The position numbers and the translations under genes were made by a program. From contig JAAEPF010000070.1 in assembly GCA_024222295.1 (NCBI GenBank), positions 1 to 64,000 of the forward strand: DNA of 64,000 nucleotides, written 5' to 3'. The notes under the pieces were generated by a model. It made no database searches, was not told where the DNA came from, and was given only the letters and a program-made list of their open reading frames with translations. This document shows, one piece after another, positions 38,359 through 46,500 of this stretch. The stretch's first letter is position 1. Each line of letters begins with the position of its first letter. The DNA is from Actinomycetes bacterium. Its GTDB lineage: Bacteria; Actinomycetota; Acidimicrobiia; Acidimicrobiales; Microtrichaceae.

Positions 38359-39165
38359 ATGGACCGCGCGCACCTCCCCCAGGCCCTGAAACTCTTCAAC
38401 GCCCCAGCGGGCACGCTGACCGGCTTCAAGGCCGCGGCCGGCGAGCACGACCTCCTGGAGGAGGCCCACTTCGGTGGCGAGGTCTGGTTCCGCCTGCGCC
38501 ACGGCTGGATCGCCGCAGTGTCCGGCGGTGTCTGGGCAACGAACCTGGGCCCGGCGTCCGCCCCTCTCTCCGGGGCCATCGCCCCCTCGCGCCTGTGGGC
38601 GGCTGCTGACCTCTTCAAGGGGTGGGGCTACGACCTGCACAGCCCGAGTTTCCCGAGGGCTCCCAAGGGGGTCTCAGGGCTCAAGACGAGCGGCCGGAAG
38701 AGCAACTGCTGTGCCTTCGTCGGCGCCGTGGTGCCCTACGCCTTCGAGGACGCGCTCGGGGACGACTTCGAGTGGGGCCTGGCCCGGCACAACGAGGTGA
38801 TGATCACCGACGCGAGCCGGCTGTCCTCCCCCACCGAGGCCTTCGTCACCGCGGGCGTGGCCGAGAAGGTCAACGCAGACACCAGCCACGTCCCCGCCTG
38901 GTCGGTCGTGCAGCTGTGGCGGGACGCCTCCAGGGTGAAGGGCGGGCACACCATCATCGTGGTGGCGCACGACCAGGGCACCGACTCGGTGCTCACCCTG
39001 GAGTGCAACAAGGCCTACCGGCAGAGCGGCCCCGGCCACCGGGGCATCGGGAACTACGGCGTGAGCCTCGACTCGTGGCAGATCCAGCCCGACATCTGGA
39101 CCTGGTCCCGCTTCAAGTCGGAGTACCCGGATCGGTCGGTGTGTGCGCTGGCGGTGGAGCGCTGA
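38359..39165 (+). CDS. putative NlpC/P60-like endolysin
   Basis: The 268-aa protein has a candidate cysteine peptidase core: GRKSNCCAFVGAVVPYAF carries a nucleophilic Cys at the start of a helix, KGGHTIIVVAHDQGTDSVLT supplies the His with a following Asp, and LECNKAYRQ...GHRGIGNYG continues the pattern of phage CHAP/NlpC-P60 lysins. The N-terminal half is unassigned. Its 3' end overlaps, tail to tail, a small membrane protein gene by 112 bases, which fits a lysis region. Activity is inferred, not certain. Confidence 0.55.
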   Translation: MDRAHLPQALKLFNAPAGTLTGFKAAAGEHDLLEEAHFGGEVWFRLRHGWIAAVSGGVWATNLGPASAPLSGAIAPSRLWAAADLFKGWGYDLHSPSFPRAPKGVSGLKTSGRKSNCCAFVGAVVPYAFEDALGDDFEWGLARHNEVMITDASRLSSPTEAFVTAGVAEKVNADTSHVPAWSVVQLWRDASRVKGGHTIIVVAHDQGTDSVLTLECNKAYRQSGPGHRGIGNYGVSLDSWQIQPDIWTWSRFKSEYPDRSVCALAVER

Positions 39166-39326
39166 CCACCATCGAGCAGCATGATGAAGGGGTCGGACAG
39201 CTCGCCGCCCTGGACCTCCGTCCAGATGGCTGTGCCGACCACACCCAAGGCCATGAGGGCGCGCACCCACTGCAAGAAGACGGTCTGGCCCTCGCGTTCG
39301 AGGACCTTGGCGACCTGCTCACGCAG
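39054..39326 (-). CDS. small membrane protein, possible holin (90 aa), start uncertain
   Basis: The natural reading LREQVAKVLEREGQTVFLQW then VRALMALGVVGTAIWTEV has one membrane span near residues 20-38 and a soluble tail (SDPFIMLLDGGQRSTAS). The upstream helix requires CTG 39326, which lies 8 bases inside the preceding gene. TTG 39275 would start just before the span. The last third overlaps the lysin gene on the other strand and may be less constrained. Confidence 0.45.
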   Translation of the reverse strand: MREQVAKVLEREGQTVFLQWVRALMALGVVGTAIWTEVQGGELSDPFIMLLDGGQRSTASAHTDRSGYSDLKRDQVQMSGWICHESRLTP

Positions 39327-39510
39327 GCTGCGGCTCGACCACTGCGAGGCCTTCCCGCATGCTGGCGCGTAGTCCTGCCCGGCCCCTGGACCTGGCCAAC
39401 TCCGCCCGCCCTTCGTTCACCAACTGTTGGATGCGAGCGGCGCACGCCCTCAGCTCGTCGGTGTGGACCTTCACTTCGTCGACGATCGACTTTGCTTCCT
39501 GCTCAGCCAC
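39319..39510 (-). CDS. small coiled-coil protein (63 aa)
   Basis: GTG 39510 lies 8 bases inside the preceding gene. MAEQEAKSIVDEVKVHTDEL and RACAARIQQLVNEGRAELAR form a charged helix resembling spanin-like coiled coils but without a signal sequence. It lies between two membrane protein genes. Confidence 0.55.
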   Translation of the reverse strand: MAEQEAKSIVDEVKVHTDELRACAARIQQLVNEGRAELARSRGRAGLRASMREGLAVVEPQPA

Positions 39511-39928
39511 TGGGGACCTCCTTCTTCGCGAGTGTGTCCCCGATGAAGTAGAGCATGTCCGCCGCGCCGTCCCGCCCGACCACCAGCCACACCAGCAGGA
39601 TGATGGTTGCCGTGAGGAACAGCCGCATCGTCCAGTTGTCGGACTGCATCCAGGCGGGGGCGTTGACCTTCTTCGCGACGGGGGCGATGACCCCGGAGAT
39701 GAAGCCCTTGGGCTGGTTCTCAGCGAAGACGACGAAGCGCTCCTCGAGCCGCTCGAGCCGGTAGCTCTGGTCGAGGAACCGCTCGGAGAGCTTGTCACTG
39801 GACGTCGCCACCGCGAGCATCGCCCCTACACCCTGCTCTTGGATGTCGAAGACGCGCTCCATGAGCTGGCCGTTCACCGACTTCAGCTCCTCATCCCCTT
39901 CCGGGGGGTTCGATGTCTCGTGCGTCAT
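39503..39928 (-). CDS. membrane protein with an N-terminal helical domain (141 aa)
   Basis: ATG 39928 (MTHETSNPPEGDEELKSVNG) starts 38 bases inside the preceding gene. A coiled-coil region (SYRLERLEERFVVFAENQPK) precedes one strong span (LFLTATIILLVWLVV, about 105-119). Consistent with the lysis or tail-tip membrane protein group. Not assigned. Confidence 0.62.
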   Translation of the reverse strand: MTHETSNPPEGDEELKSVNGQLMERVFDIQEQGVGAMLAVATSSDKLSERFLDQSYRLERLEERFVVFAENQPKGFISGVIAPVAKKVNAPAWMQSDNWTMRLFLTATIILLVWLVVGRDGAADMLYFIGDTLAKKEVPSG

Positions 39929-40235
39929 CGCGGGTCGTCCAGATCAGCCAGGCCCCGCGGACGGTCGCTGCCGCCATCGGGAAGCACAGGAGCGTCAAGG
40001 TAGCCGGGTCCCTCTCCTCCAGCCACGGTGCAACCGCAATCGCTGCCGCAGCGATAGCCCACGCCAGCCCGACGAGGGCGAGGTCCACCCACACGGACTC
40101 CTCGGTCCTGAACCAGCTGTTCACCAGACCGGCCGCCAGGAGCGCCATCCCGAACGCTCCGATCGTCCACTCCGCTGCGAACAGGAGCGCCCACACTTCT
40201 CGATCCATCGCGTCCCCAGAGGGCGTTCCAGCCAT
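39891..40235 (-). CDS. multi-span membrane protein, holin candidate (114 aa)
   Basis: Three hydrophobic segments are visible: VWALLFAAEWTIGAFGMALL, VDLALVGLAWAIAAAAIAVA and a weaker TLLCFPMAAATVRGAWLIW. A small protein with three spans near a possible lysin is holin-like. ATG 40235 is used. ATG 40208 (MDREVWALLF) begins right at the first span. Another ATG at 40257 overlaps the upstream stop (TGATG) but leads into a different frame. Confidence 0.55.
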   Translation of the reverse strand: MAGTPSGDAMDREVWALLFAAEWTIGAFGMALLAAGLVNSWFRTEESVWVDLALVGLAWAIAAAAIAVAPWLEERDPATLTLLCFPMAAATVRGAWLIWTTRDDARDIEPPGRG

Positions 40236-40256
40236 CGGTGTTCCAGCCGGCGAACA

Positions 40257-40517
40257 TCAGGGTTGCCCTGCAACGAGCGCCGCGAGCTTGGAGCCCTGGA
40301 TGCCCGCTGCGGTGAGGTCAGCGCGGCACTGAAGCAGCTCCGTGTCCTGCCTGGCGTGGATGCCCGTGAGGGTGATGTCCACGGTCTTGTCCGACGCTGC
40401 GACGATGCTCACGGCCCAGATGACCAGCCCGCCGAGCCCCAGCACGCCGAACACAGCGATGCCCAGAGTCGCCGGCTGGGAGACCAGCTTCGTCAGGACC
40501 TTGATGAGTCCTTCCAC
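40257..40517 (-). CDS. small membrane protein (86 aa)
   Basis: GTG 40517 (MEGLIKVLTKLVSQPATLGI). One span (GIAVFGVLGLGGLVIWAVSI, about 19-38) and a soluble helical tail with one Cys (TELLQCRADLTAAGIQGSKL), which recalls Rz-type spanins, but there is no lipobox. Not assigned. Confidence 0.58.
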   Translation of the reverse strand: MEGLIKVLTKLVSQPATLGIAVFGVLGLGGLVIWAVSIVAASDKTVDITLTGIHARQDTELLQCRADLTAAGIQGSKLAALVAGQP

Positions 40518-40520
40518 CGC

Positions 40521-40781
40521 TCAGCCGTCCAGCCACTCGGCGAGAGCGGCAGGGATATCGCCATGCTTGCCGCTGACCTTGCCGTCGCTGCCGATGCGGC
40601 GCGTGCGGGTCTTGCCGTTGAGCAGTTTGATGCCGACGTACACGCCGTCGTCACCCTTGGCGCAACCGGCCTCCACGATCTCGGATACGTCGATCTCGGA
40701 CGCGATGACCGCGGCGATGACAGCGCTTTCGCCGTCTTCGATGGTCCGGACGAGGTTGTCGCCAGGGATGATGCACCACAT
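40521..40781 (-). CDS. small hypothetical protein (86 aa)
   Basis: ATG 40781 (MWCIIPGDNLVRTIEDGESA). IAAVIASEIDVSEIVEAGCA and GVYVGIKLLNGKTRTRRIGS suggest an alpha/beta domain. Two bases separate the preceding stop and this start. No family is recognised. Confidence 0.6.
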   Translation of the reverse strand: MWCIIPGDNLVRTIEDGESAVIAAVIASEIDVSEIVEAGCAKGDDGVYVGIKLLNGKTRTRRIGSDGKVSGKHGDIPAALAEWLDG

Positions 40782-40783
40782 GG

Positions 40784-41617
40784 CTACTCCAGCACGTTCC
40801 AGACCTTGACCCAGAGCTTGAGCGCATTGACCGTAGTGTTTGCGTTGCCGCGCACGCCGATGACGACGCCCAGGTTGGCGGCGGTCATCCAGTCCGTCTG
40901 GTTGGTCGGGCTGTTGTTCATGGTCACGAGCACGTTGCCCTGCTTCGCAGAGGCCCAAGACCCGCCGGAGAAGGCGGTCTTGTAGTCGGCGGCGTCCGTC
41001 GAGTAGTAGAGCTCGACCGCCTCCCCCTTGTGGACGCGGAGGCCGAGCACGTGGGCGTGTGACGCGGGAGCCACGCCGCTGGTGTCGGCCAGCGAGGTCC
41101 CGCCCTGCCAGCGCACCAGTTCGATCTCGAAGGCGCTGCCGATGTAGCTGGACAGGATGCCAAAGCCGGAGCCGCCAGACTCAGCCATCGGGCTGTCGTT
41201 GGCCTCGACCCCGAACAGCACGCCCATCTTGGAGGTGCTCCAGGTGTCGTCCTTCACCAGGAGCTGTAGGTCGACGGTCTGCCTGACGTCGGTGAACTGC
41301 GACACGAGGTCGCTGATCAGCGCCCCGATGCCGCAGCGCTTGATCGTGCCCGTCCAGTTGATGGTCGTGGTGGTTCGGGGTGCCATCTGCAACCCGGTGC
41401 CGTTCACGATCTGGAAGTCGTCCGTGTTGTCGGGCGACACCATCCCGCCAGCGATCCACGTCTTGGAGTCGACGGTGACGTTCCCATCGCCCTGGGCGTG
41501 GATGTCGTAGTTCGCGTGAGTAGCGAAGTCCAGCTCGTACTCGTTGGACGTCCACGAGTCGCCGCCGCCGCCGGCAGCGGGCTCCTCCCCGATGTTGATC
41601 GTCATGCCGCGGGGCAT
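40784..41617 (-). CDS. putative tail/adhesin protein, lectin-like (277 aa)
   Basis: ATG 41617 (MPRGMTINIGEEPAAGGGGD); ATG 41605 is also possible. Beta-rich with Thr/Asn/Gly (TTTINWTGTIKRCGIGALIS, GVLFGVEANDSPMAESGGSG, VLVTMNNSPTNQTDWMTAA). The fold looks like a concanavalin-type jelly roll used in receptor binding. The neighbours at 41619 and 42083 have similar composition, so the three form a tail-fibre-type cluster. Confidence 0.6.
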   Translation of the reverse strand: MPRGMTINIGEEPAAGGGGDSWTSNEYELDFATHANYDIHAQGDGNVTVDSKTWIAGGMVSPDNTDDFQIVNGTGLQMAPRTTTTINWTGTIKRCGIGALISDLVSQFTDVRQTVDLQLLVKDDTWSTSKMGVLFGVEANDSPMAESGGSGFGILSSYIGSAFEIELVRWQGGTSLADTSGVAPASHAHVLGLRVHKGEAVELYYSTDAADYKTAFSGGSWASAKQGNVLVTMNNSPTNQTDWMTAANLGVVIGVRGNANTTVNALKLWVKVWNVLE

Positions 41618-41618
41618 G

Positions 41619-42050
41619 TCAGCGTCCCAGGTGCTCAGCCCAGTGCAGCCGAGCCGATTCGAGGGTGGCTGTGCCTGAGTCGAGGACCAGCCAGAGGTAG
41701 ATCTGCCCGGCAGACGTCGCCAGCGCTGGGGTCCGATAGAACTGGTCGATGCCGATCGCCGCGCCCTTCTCGTCGGAGGTCTGGAGGGCGTGGAGCGTTG
41801 TGGCTGCGCTCTGGCCGCTCGCCGGCTCGTCGCCCGCCAGTTCCCAGGTCAGGTGGGCCTGGACGGTGGTCGGCGTGGCGGCCGAGGTGAAGTGCAGCTC
41901 GACGTGCGAGAGGTAGCCCGAGCTCGGCATCGCCTCCGAGTTGGCGTCCTGGTCCGAGTCGGCATGCAGCAGCACGACAGCCGTCGTGCTGAGGTCTGCC
42001 GTGATCGCGGAGTTGTTCACGTCGCTGACGACGAAGCCTACTCGTGCCAT
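41619..42050 (-). CDS. putative virion protein (143 aa)
   Basis: ATG 42050 has AGGAGGG upstream. MARVGFVVSDVNNSAITADL, SSGYLSHVELHFTSAATPTT and GQIYLWLVLDSGTATLESAR give a single beta-sandwich-like domain of about 140 residues, with AlaThr-rich surface strands. No catalytic motif. Likely structural, in the fibre cluster. Confidence 0.6.
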   Translation of the reverse strand: MARVGFVVSDVNNSAITADLSTTAVVLLHADSDQDANSEAMPSSGYLSHVELHFTSAATPTTVQAHLTWELAGDEPASGQSAATTLHALQTSDEKGAAIGIDQFYRTPALATSAGQIYLWLVLDSGTATLESARLHWAEHLGR

Positions 42051-42082
42051 GGTGCCCTCCTAGTTCAGGGTCGAGGGGTCGA

Positions 42083-42871
42083 TCAACCCACGACGCGGCT
42101 GATGGCCTGGCCGAAGACAACGACCGACTTCGCTGCGGTGGCGCCGGCCTCGACCCCGATCATCGGGGTGTGGTCGTCCGTGGTCAGTGCGGCGGTCTCG
42201 TAGATGAGGTCGTCGTTGATGTAGCACCTCGCTCGCTGGTCCGAGTCCACCTCGATCTTCAGGTGGTAGGCGGTCGAGACCGCGACCGTGACGGTGCTGT
42301 TGGTCGTGGTGTCGGTCCCACCGATCGACGAGATCACCTGCCAGACACCGCTGCCGACACCGTCCTCGTACCGGAAGAAGACCTGATCGGCGTCGGTGGC
42401 TACGACGTTGTCGTTGGTGAGCTTCAGCCCCGCCCAGATGATCACATCTGAGATGTTCGCCGCGGTCCCGATGCGAGCCTCCCAGGCGACCTCCTTGTCG
42501 GTTCCCCAGGTCACCTGCTCCCAGGGCGACTGGTTGCCGTCCTCGTGGGGGACCAGGATGGCCTGGTCCTCGTCGGCGCCAGCCGTGGTCAGGGTGATGC
42601 CGCCCTCAGCGTAGTAGGTACACAGCGCCGACGTCATGTTGGTGCCCTGCACCTCGAAGTCCGGGTCCGCGATCATGCGGATGGCTTCGATGGCGTTCAG
42701 GATGTCGGTGTTGATGCCCGGCTTGCCACGCTGGCCAGCGACCCACGACAGCTCGAAGCGGCTGGAAAGTCCGTTGCTGCCAATGACAGCCCCCTCGAAG
42801 GTGACGTCCTTCTCGAAGGTGGCGGAGTGGGAGAGCTTGTTGCCGCCCATCAGGGCCGGGATCTGCGACAT
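42083..42871 (-). CDS. putative tail-fibre/adhesin protein, LamG-like (262 aa)
   Basis: ATG 42871 has GAGGAG 8 nt upstream. After an N-terminal helix-poor stretch (MSQIPALMGGNKLSHSATFE, FEGAVIGSNGLSSRFELSW) come GVWQVISSIGGTDTTTNSTV and YHLKIEVDSDQRARCYINDD, a pattern typical of concanavalin/LamG-like beta sandwiches. Likely a receptor-binding or fibre protein, first of three. Confidence 0.65.
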   Translation of the reverse strand: MSQIPALMGGNKLSHSATFEKDVTFEGAVIGSNGLSSRFELSWVAGQRGKPGINTDILNAIEAIRMIADPDFEVQGTNMTSALCTYYAEGGITLTTAGADEDQAILVPHEDGNQSPWEQVTWGTDKEVAWEARIGTAANISDVIIWAGLKLTNDNVVATDADQVFFRYEDGVGSGVWQVISSIGGTDTTTNSTVTVAVSTAYHLKIEVDSDQRARCYINDDLIYETAALTTDDHTPMIGVEAGATAAKSVVVFGQAISRVVG

Positions 42872-42949
42872 GGGAGGTACTCCTCGTGGGGTGTTGCAGA
42901 TGGTCTACCCCATGTCGGCAGGGCGGCCGTATGGTCACGGCGGGCAGGG

Positions 42950-42961
42950 TATGCTCGCCGC
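42950..42961 (+). promoter_or_regulatory. TATGCT box 6 nt before ATG, leaderless-type promoter
   Basis: TATGCT (42950-42955) followed by 6 nt and ATG 42962, with no SD. It matches in spacing the boxes at 5933 and 10717. No -35 is found at 17 bp. Confidence 0.45.
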
Positions 42962-43549
42962 ATGAACATCTACTTCGACCCAACCCTCGAGGATGAGCTC
43001 CGGCAAGAGGCGCGGGCAAGGGGCTCGAGCGTCTCGAGCGTCGTTCAAGAAGCCGTCCTACGAGGACTGCCTGACCTTCAGGGCACTGAGCCACACCGAG
43101 CCGCCGCGCCCACCCCCTGGCTGGTGCCGCTCGTCGTTCAGCATGACCCAGACGGCCGCACCGTCGTGCTCGACAGCGCGCACCAGCGAGTGGTGCTCAT
43201 CCCAGACGCCTGCTGCGGCCCAGTTCGCTTCCTTCCCATCGGGTTGGCGTTCGTCGCCGTCGGGAACGTCATGACCGAAGTCGCGACGCGGGTTCACCCT
43301 CCACGTCTCCGCAGCCTCCACATCGGTGGGGAGCAGTACCTGCACGACGAGCTCCTCCACCATGGGGAGCCGCTCACCTTCTCCCGCGCCCCCATCTGCG
43401 ACCGGGGGATGCAGATCCGCGCCATCCTCGAGTGGAACCACGCAGCCACCAGCACGACCATGATGCGGCTCGCCCTCGTCGTCGTCGATGCCCGCGACGC
43501 CTGGCGGGCTCGAGCTACTGGATTTCCATCTCCATCGTCTGCCGGATGA
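42962..43549 (+). CDS. hypothetical protein with a ribbon-helix-helix-like start (195 aa)
   Basis: ATG 42962 (MNIYFDPTLEDELRQEARAR, then GSSVSSVVQEAVLRGL): strand-helix-helix as in Arc/CopG DNA-binding domains. The remaining 150 residues are strand-rich (LVPLVVQHDPDGRTVVLDSA, VRFLPIGLAFVAVGNVMTEV) and unassigned. It is an isolated + gene between two minus modules. Its end overlaps the giant gene's end by 35 bases. A regulator of late genes is possible. Confidence 0.65.
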   Translation: MNIYFDPTLEDELRQEARARGSSVSSVVQEAVLRGLPDLQGTEPHRAAAPTPWLVPLVVQHDPDGRTVVLDSAHQRVVLIPDACCGPVRFLPIGLAFVAVGNVMTEVATRVHPPRLRSLHIGGEQYLHDELLHHGEPLTFSRAPICDRGMQIRAILEWNHAATSTTMMRLALVVVDARDAWRARATGFPSPSSAG

Positions 43550-46500
43550 TGTCCGCCTCCTGCATGCCCATCTCGCGGAGCCCAGCCTCGGTGGGGTCGT
43601 CGAGAAGGACCGGCTTGACCGCGCCGGTGAAGCCCCAGGTCTCCTCGCCCCTCGAGATGCCGGGCCGCGGGCGCCACATCCGGAGAGCCTTGGTGATGGT
43701 GTCCTGCGACCGGCCGCCGGCGACCGGCAGCGGCGTCATGCTCGTGAAGAGCCACCAGGCCCGTCCACCGAACTCGTGCTCGCCCTGGGCGCCCGCCACG
43801 TAGCGGTAGGGGAGGCCGCGGTAGTGTCGCCGGAGCGGGTCGTCCTCGTAGGCGACGCCGACGTCGAAGACGTAGTGCAGGTGACCGCCGCCCATGGTGT
43901 CGAGCTCCATCAGCCACCACGGGATGTTGTCGGCGCTCTCGAGGTCACGCATCCGGAAGATGTCGACGCCACCGATCATGGTGATGGGCATCTGCGCCCA
44001 CGGCGTCAGCCGGCTCCCGGTCATCTTCATCGCGTCCTCGTCGAGGTAGACGACGGAGTCGTGGAGGTCGGCAGCCGTCGAGACCCAGTCGGCGATGGGG
44101 ACGGGCGGCCACGCCCAGCCGACACGCCACTTCCGGGTCCACTCCTCCGCGTCCCTCGAGCCCCACCAGCCGCGGTCCTCGTAGATCGCCGGCGCAGCAA
44201 GTTGCTCGTCCTCTGGCTCCATGGCCCACTTCGCCGTGCCGTGCAGGAGCCGCAGCTGGCCGAGCGCGCGCGAGGGGTTCGTCAGCAACACGTCCCACCA
44301 CAGGGCGTGGTTCCGGCGCATGTAGCTGTAGAACATGACGAGCTGGCGGACGTACTTCCGCTCGAACTCGGTGAGCTGGCCGTAGTCGTAGAGCGCGAGA
44401 CGCGCGCCCTCCGCTGCCTCCGCCGGGCTCTTCCCCTGCAGCAGCCCGTCCACGTAGACCGAGACGCGGAAGTAGTTGTCGATGGCGGTGGCGCTCTCGA
44501 CGAGCGTCTTCTGCCACAACTGCGGGTGGTGCATGAGGTAGCGCCACCCCTCCGGGTACTGGTCGCGGATCTCGCGAGCGATGCCGCGGATGGTCTCGTT
44601 CTTGACGAAGGACGAGTTCAAGCCGTAGCGCAGGGCGTCGGCGGCGATCATGTCCGCCGTGTACATCCGCCCGTCGGGGGTCACGAGGACGCCGCTACCG
44701 GTCGCCCGCCACTGGCCCTCGCCCCACATCCTGGTGGTCACCGCCCGGACGATGCCGTGGTGGTGCCGGACCCGCTGGAGTTTCTCGAGCGGGGTGCCGC
44801 CGTAGCCCGCGAGGCTGAGCGCACCGAAGCCGCTCCCACCGTAGGTCTGCAGGATGGCGCCGAAGGTGTTGTTCACCCAGTAGCCGGGGTTGGGCAGCAG
44901 CAGGCCGGTCGTGATGCCCATCCGGATGGCAGCCGAGGGCGAGTAGCCGTTCAGGAAGAGCTGCTGGACGATGTCGCCTGCGCCGGAGGTCTCCTCCCAG
45001 ACGTCACGCAGCGGCTTGTGCGCCTTGGGCGCGTAGGCCTTGCCCAGCGCCGCCTGGAGGTCCGTCGCCTCGTCGATCTGCTTGATGACCATGTCGGGGA
45101 GCAGGGCCTTCGATCCGTCGGGGAACTCGTGGTCGACCCACTTCCCCTTGCCGTACTTGAAGCCAGCCGACTCGAGGATGCGCCAGGCCTCCCGGTAGGC
45201 GAGCATGTCGTGCACGTTCCTGAGCTCGTCGCGCGGCCACCCCGCGTCCGACGCCGCCTGAGCCTCCGCCTCGGGGAAGGGCTTCCCAGCCGTCTGAGGG
45301 GCGTCGGGGAGGTAGGTCGCGCGCTTGGTTCCACGGGCGAACTGGGGCTTGTCTTCCCACTGGATGATCTGGTTGATGTAGAACAGCGTCCGCTCGCGGA
45401 AGGCCTCGCGGTCCTGGGTCCCCAGCGGGGCGCGCTCGCTGCCCGGCACTCGGCGCTCGCCGACCGCGGTGTCGCGGGCATGCCCGACGACGTCGAGCCC
45501 GTGCTCAGCCAGGGCGCGGGAGAGCTCGCCGAGCTGCTCGTTGACCATCATCCGGAGCACCATCTCCGTGGCCGCCTGCCCCTTGTCGAAGCGGCGGTGG
45601 GCGTGCCGGCCTCGAGCCTGGTTCACCCGGTCCCAGATGTGCTCCCACTGGCCACGGTAGAAGAGCTCGTAGCGCTCCACCGCAGCGGAACCGCTCAGGT
45701 CGATGTCGGGGTCGGAGACCTGACCGCCGGCGGCGATGGTGATCTCCTGCGCGCGGCGCTTCACGGTCGACCACCGGCGCTCGATGCCGTCGGAGATGTT
45801 CGCGATGGACTCGCCGATCTGGACCGCCTCGTCCGCAGTGATGGGACGGTTCGGCCCGCGCATGGAGTCGAGGTAGGCCAGCGACCGGCTCTCGAGCGGG
45901 GTCATCCCGTGGCCCTGCATGAGCAGCCGACGCAGCGCGGCGATGGTGCCCGTGTCGAGCATCGCCCAGGCGGACATCGTCTCGGTGCCCCGGAACCACT
46001 GGCGGTAGGCGAGCAGCACGCCGGCGAGGCTGGGGTCGACGGGCGGGCTCAGCTGGCCCACCACGTAGGTCATCCCCGCCCGGAGGCTGGCGTGGCCGTT
46101 CTCCCGCGCGTCCCGCAGCAGACGGAGCAGGCGGTAGTGGCTCTCCTCGAGTCCGCGGAGGTGCGTGTCGACGAGCTCGCGCAAGCCGGGGTCGAGGTAG
46201 CCGGCGGTCTCGTCGGTGACGATGAAGCGGCTCTCGAGGGCCGCCTTGGCCTCCAGCACCGCTCCCGCCAGGGGCGCGGCCACCTCGTCGAGCAGGCCCT
46301 CGCCGTCACCCTGGGCAGCCAGTCGCTCCGCCGCCTGGTTCAGGGTCCGCATGAACGCCCGCATCACCGTGTGCGGAACAGCCTCGCCACGGCGCGACCG
46401 GTGCCCGCCGACGCCGGCCGCCACGTCGATGGCCGCCTCCTGCAAGGCGTTGATCTCGTCGAGGCGGACGTAGGTCAGGTCCTCGGTGGGGTCCAGCAGC

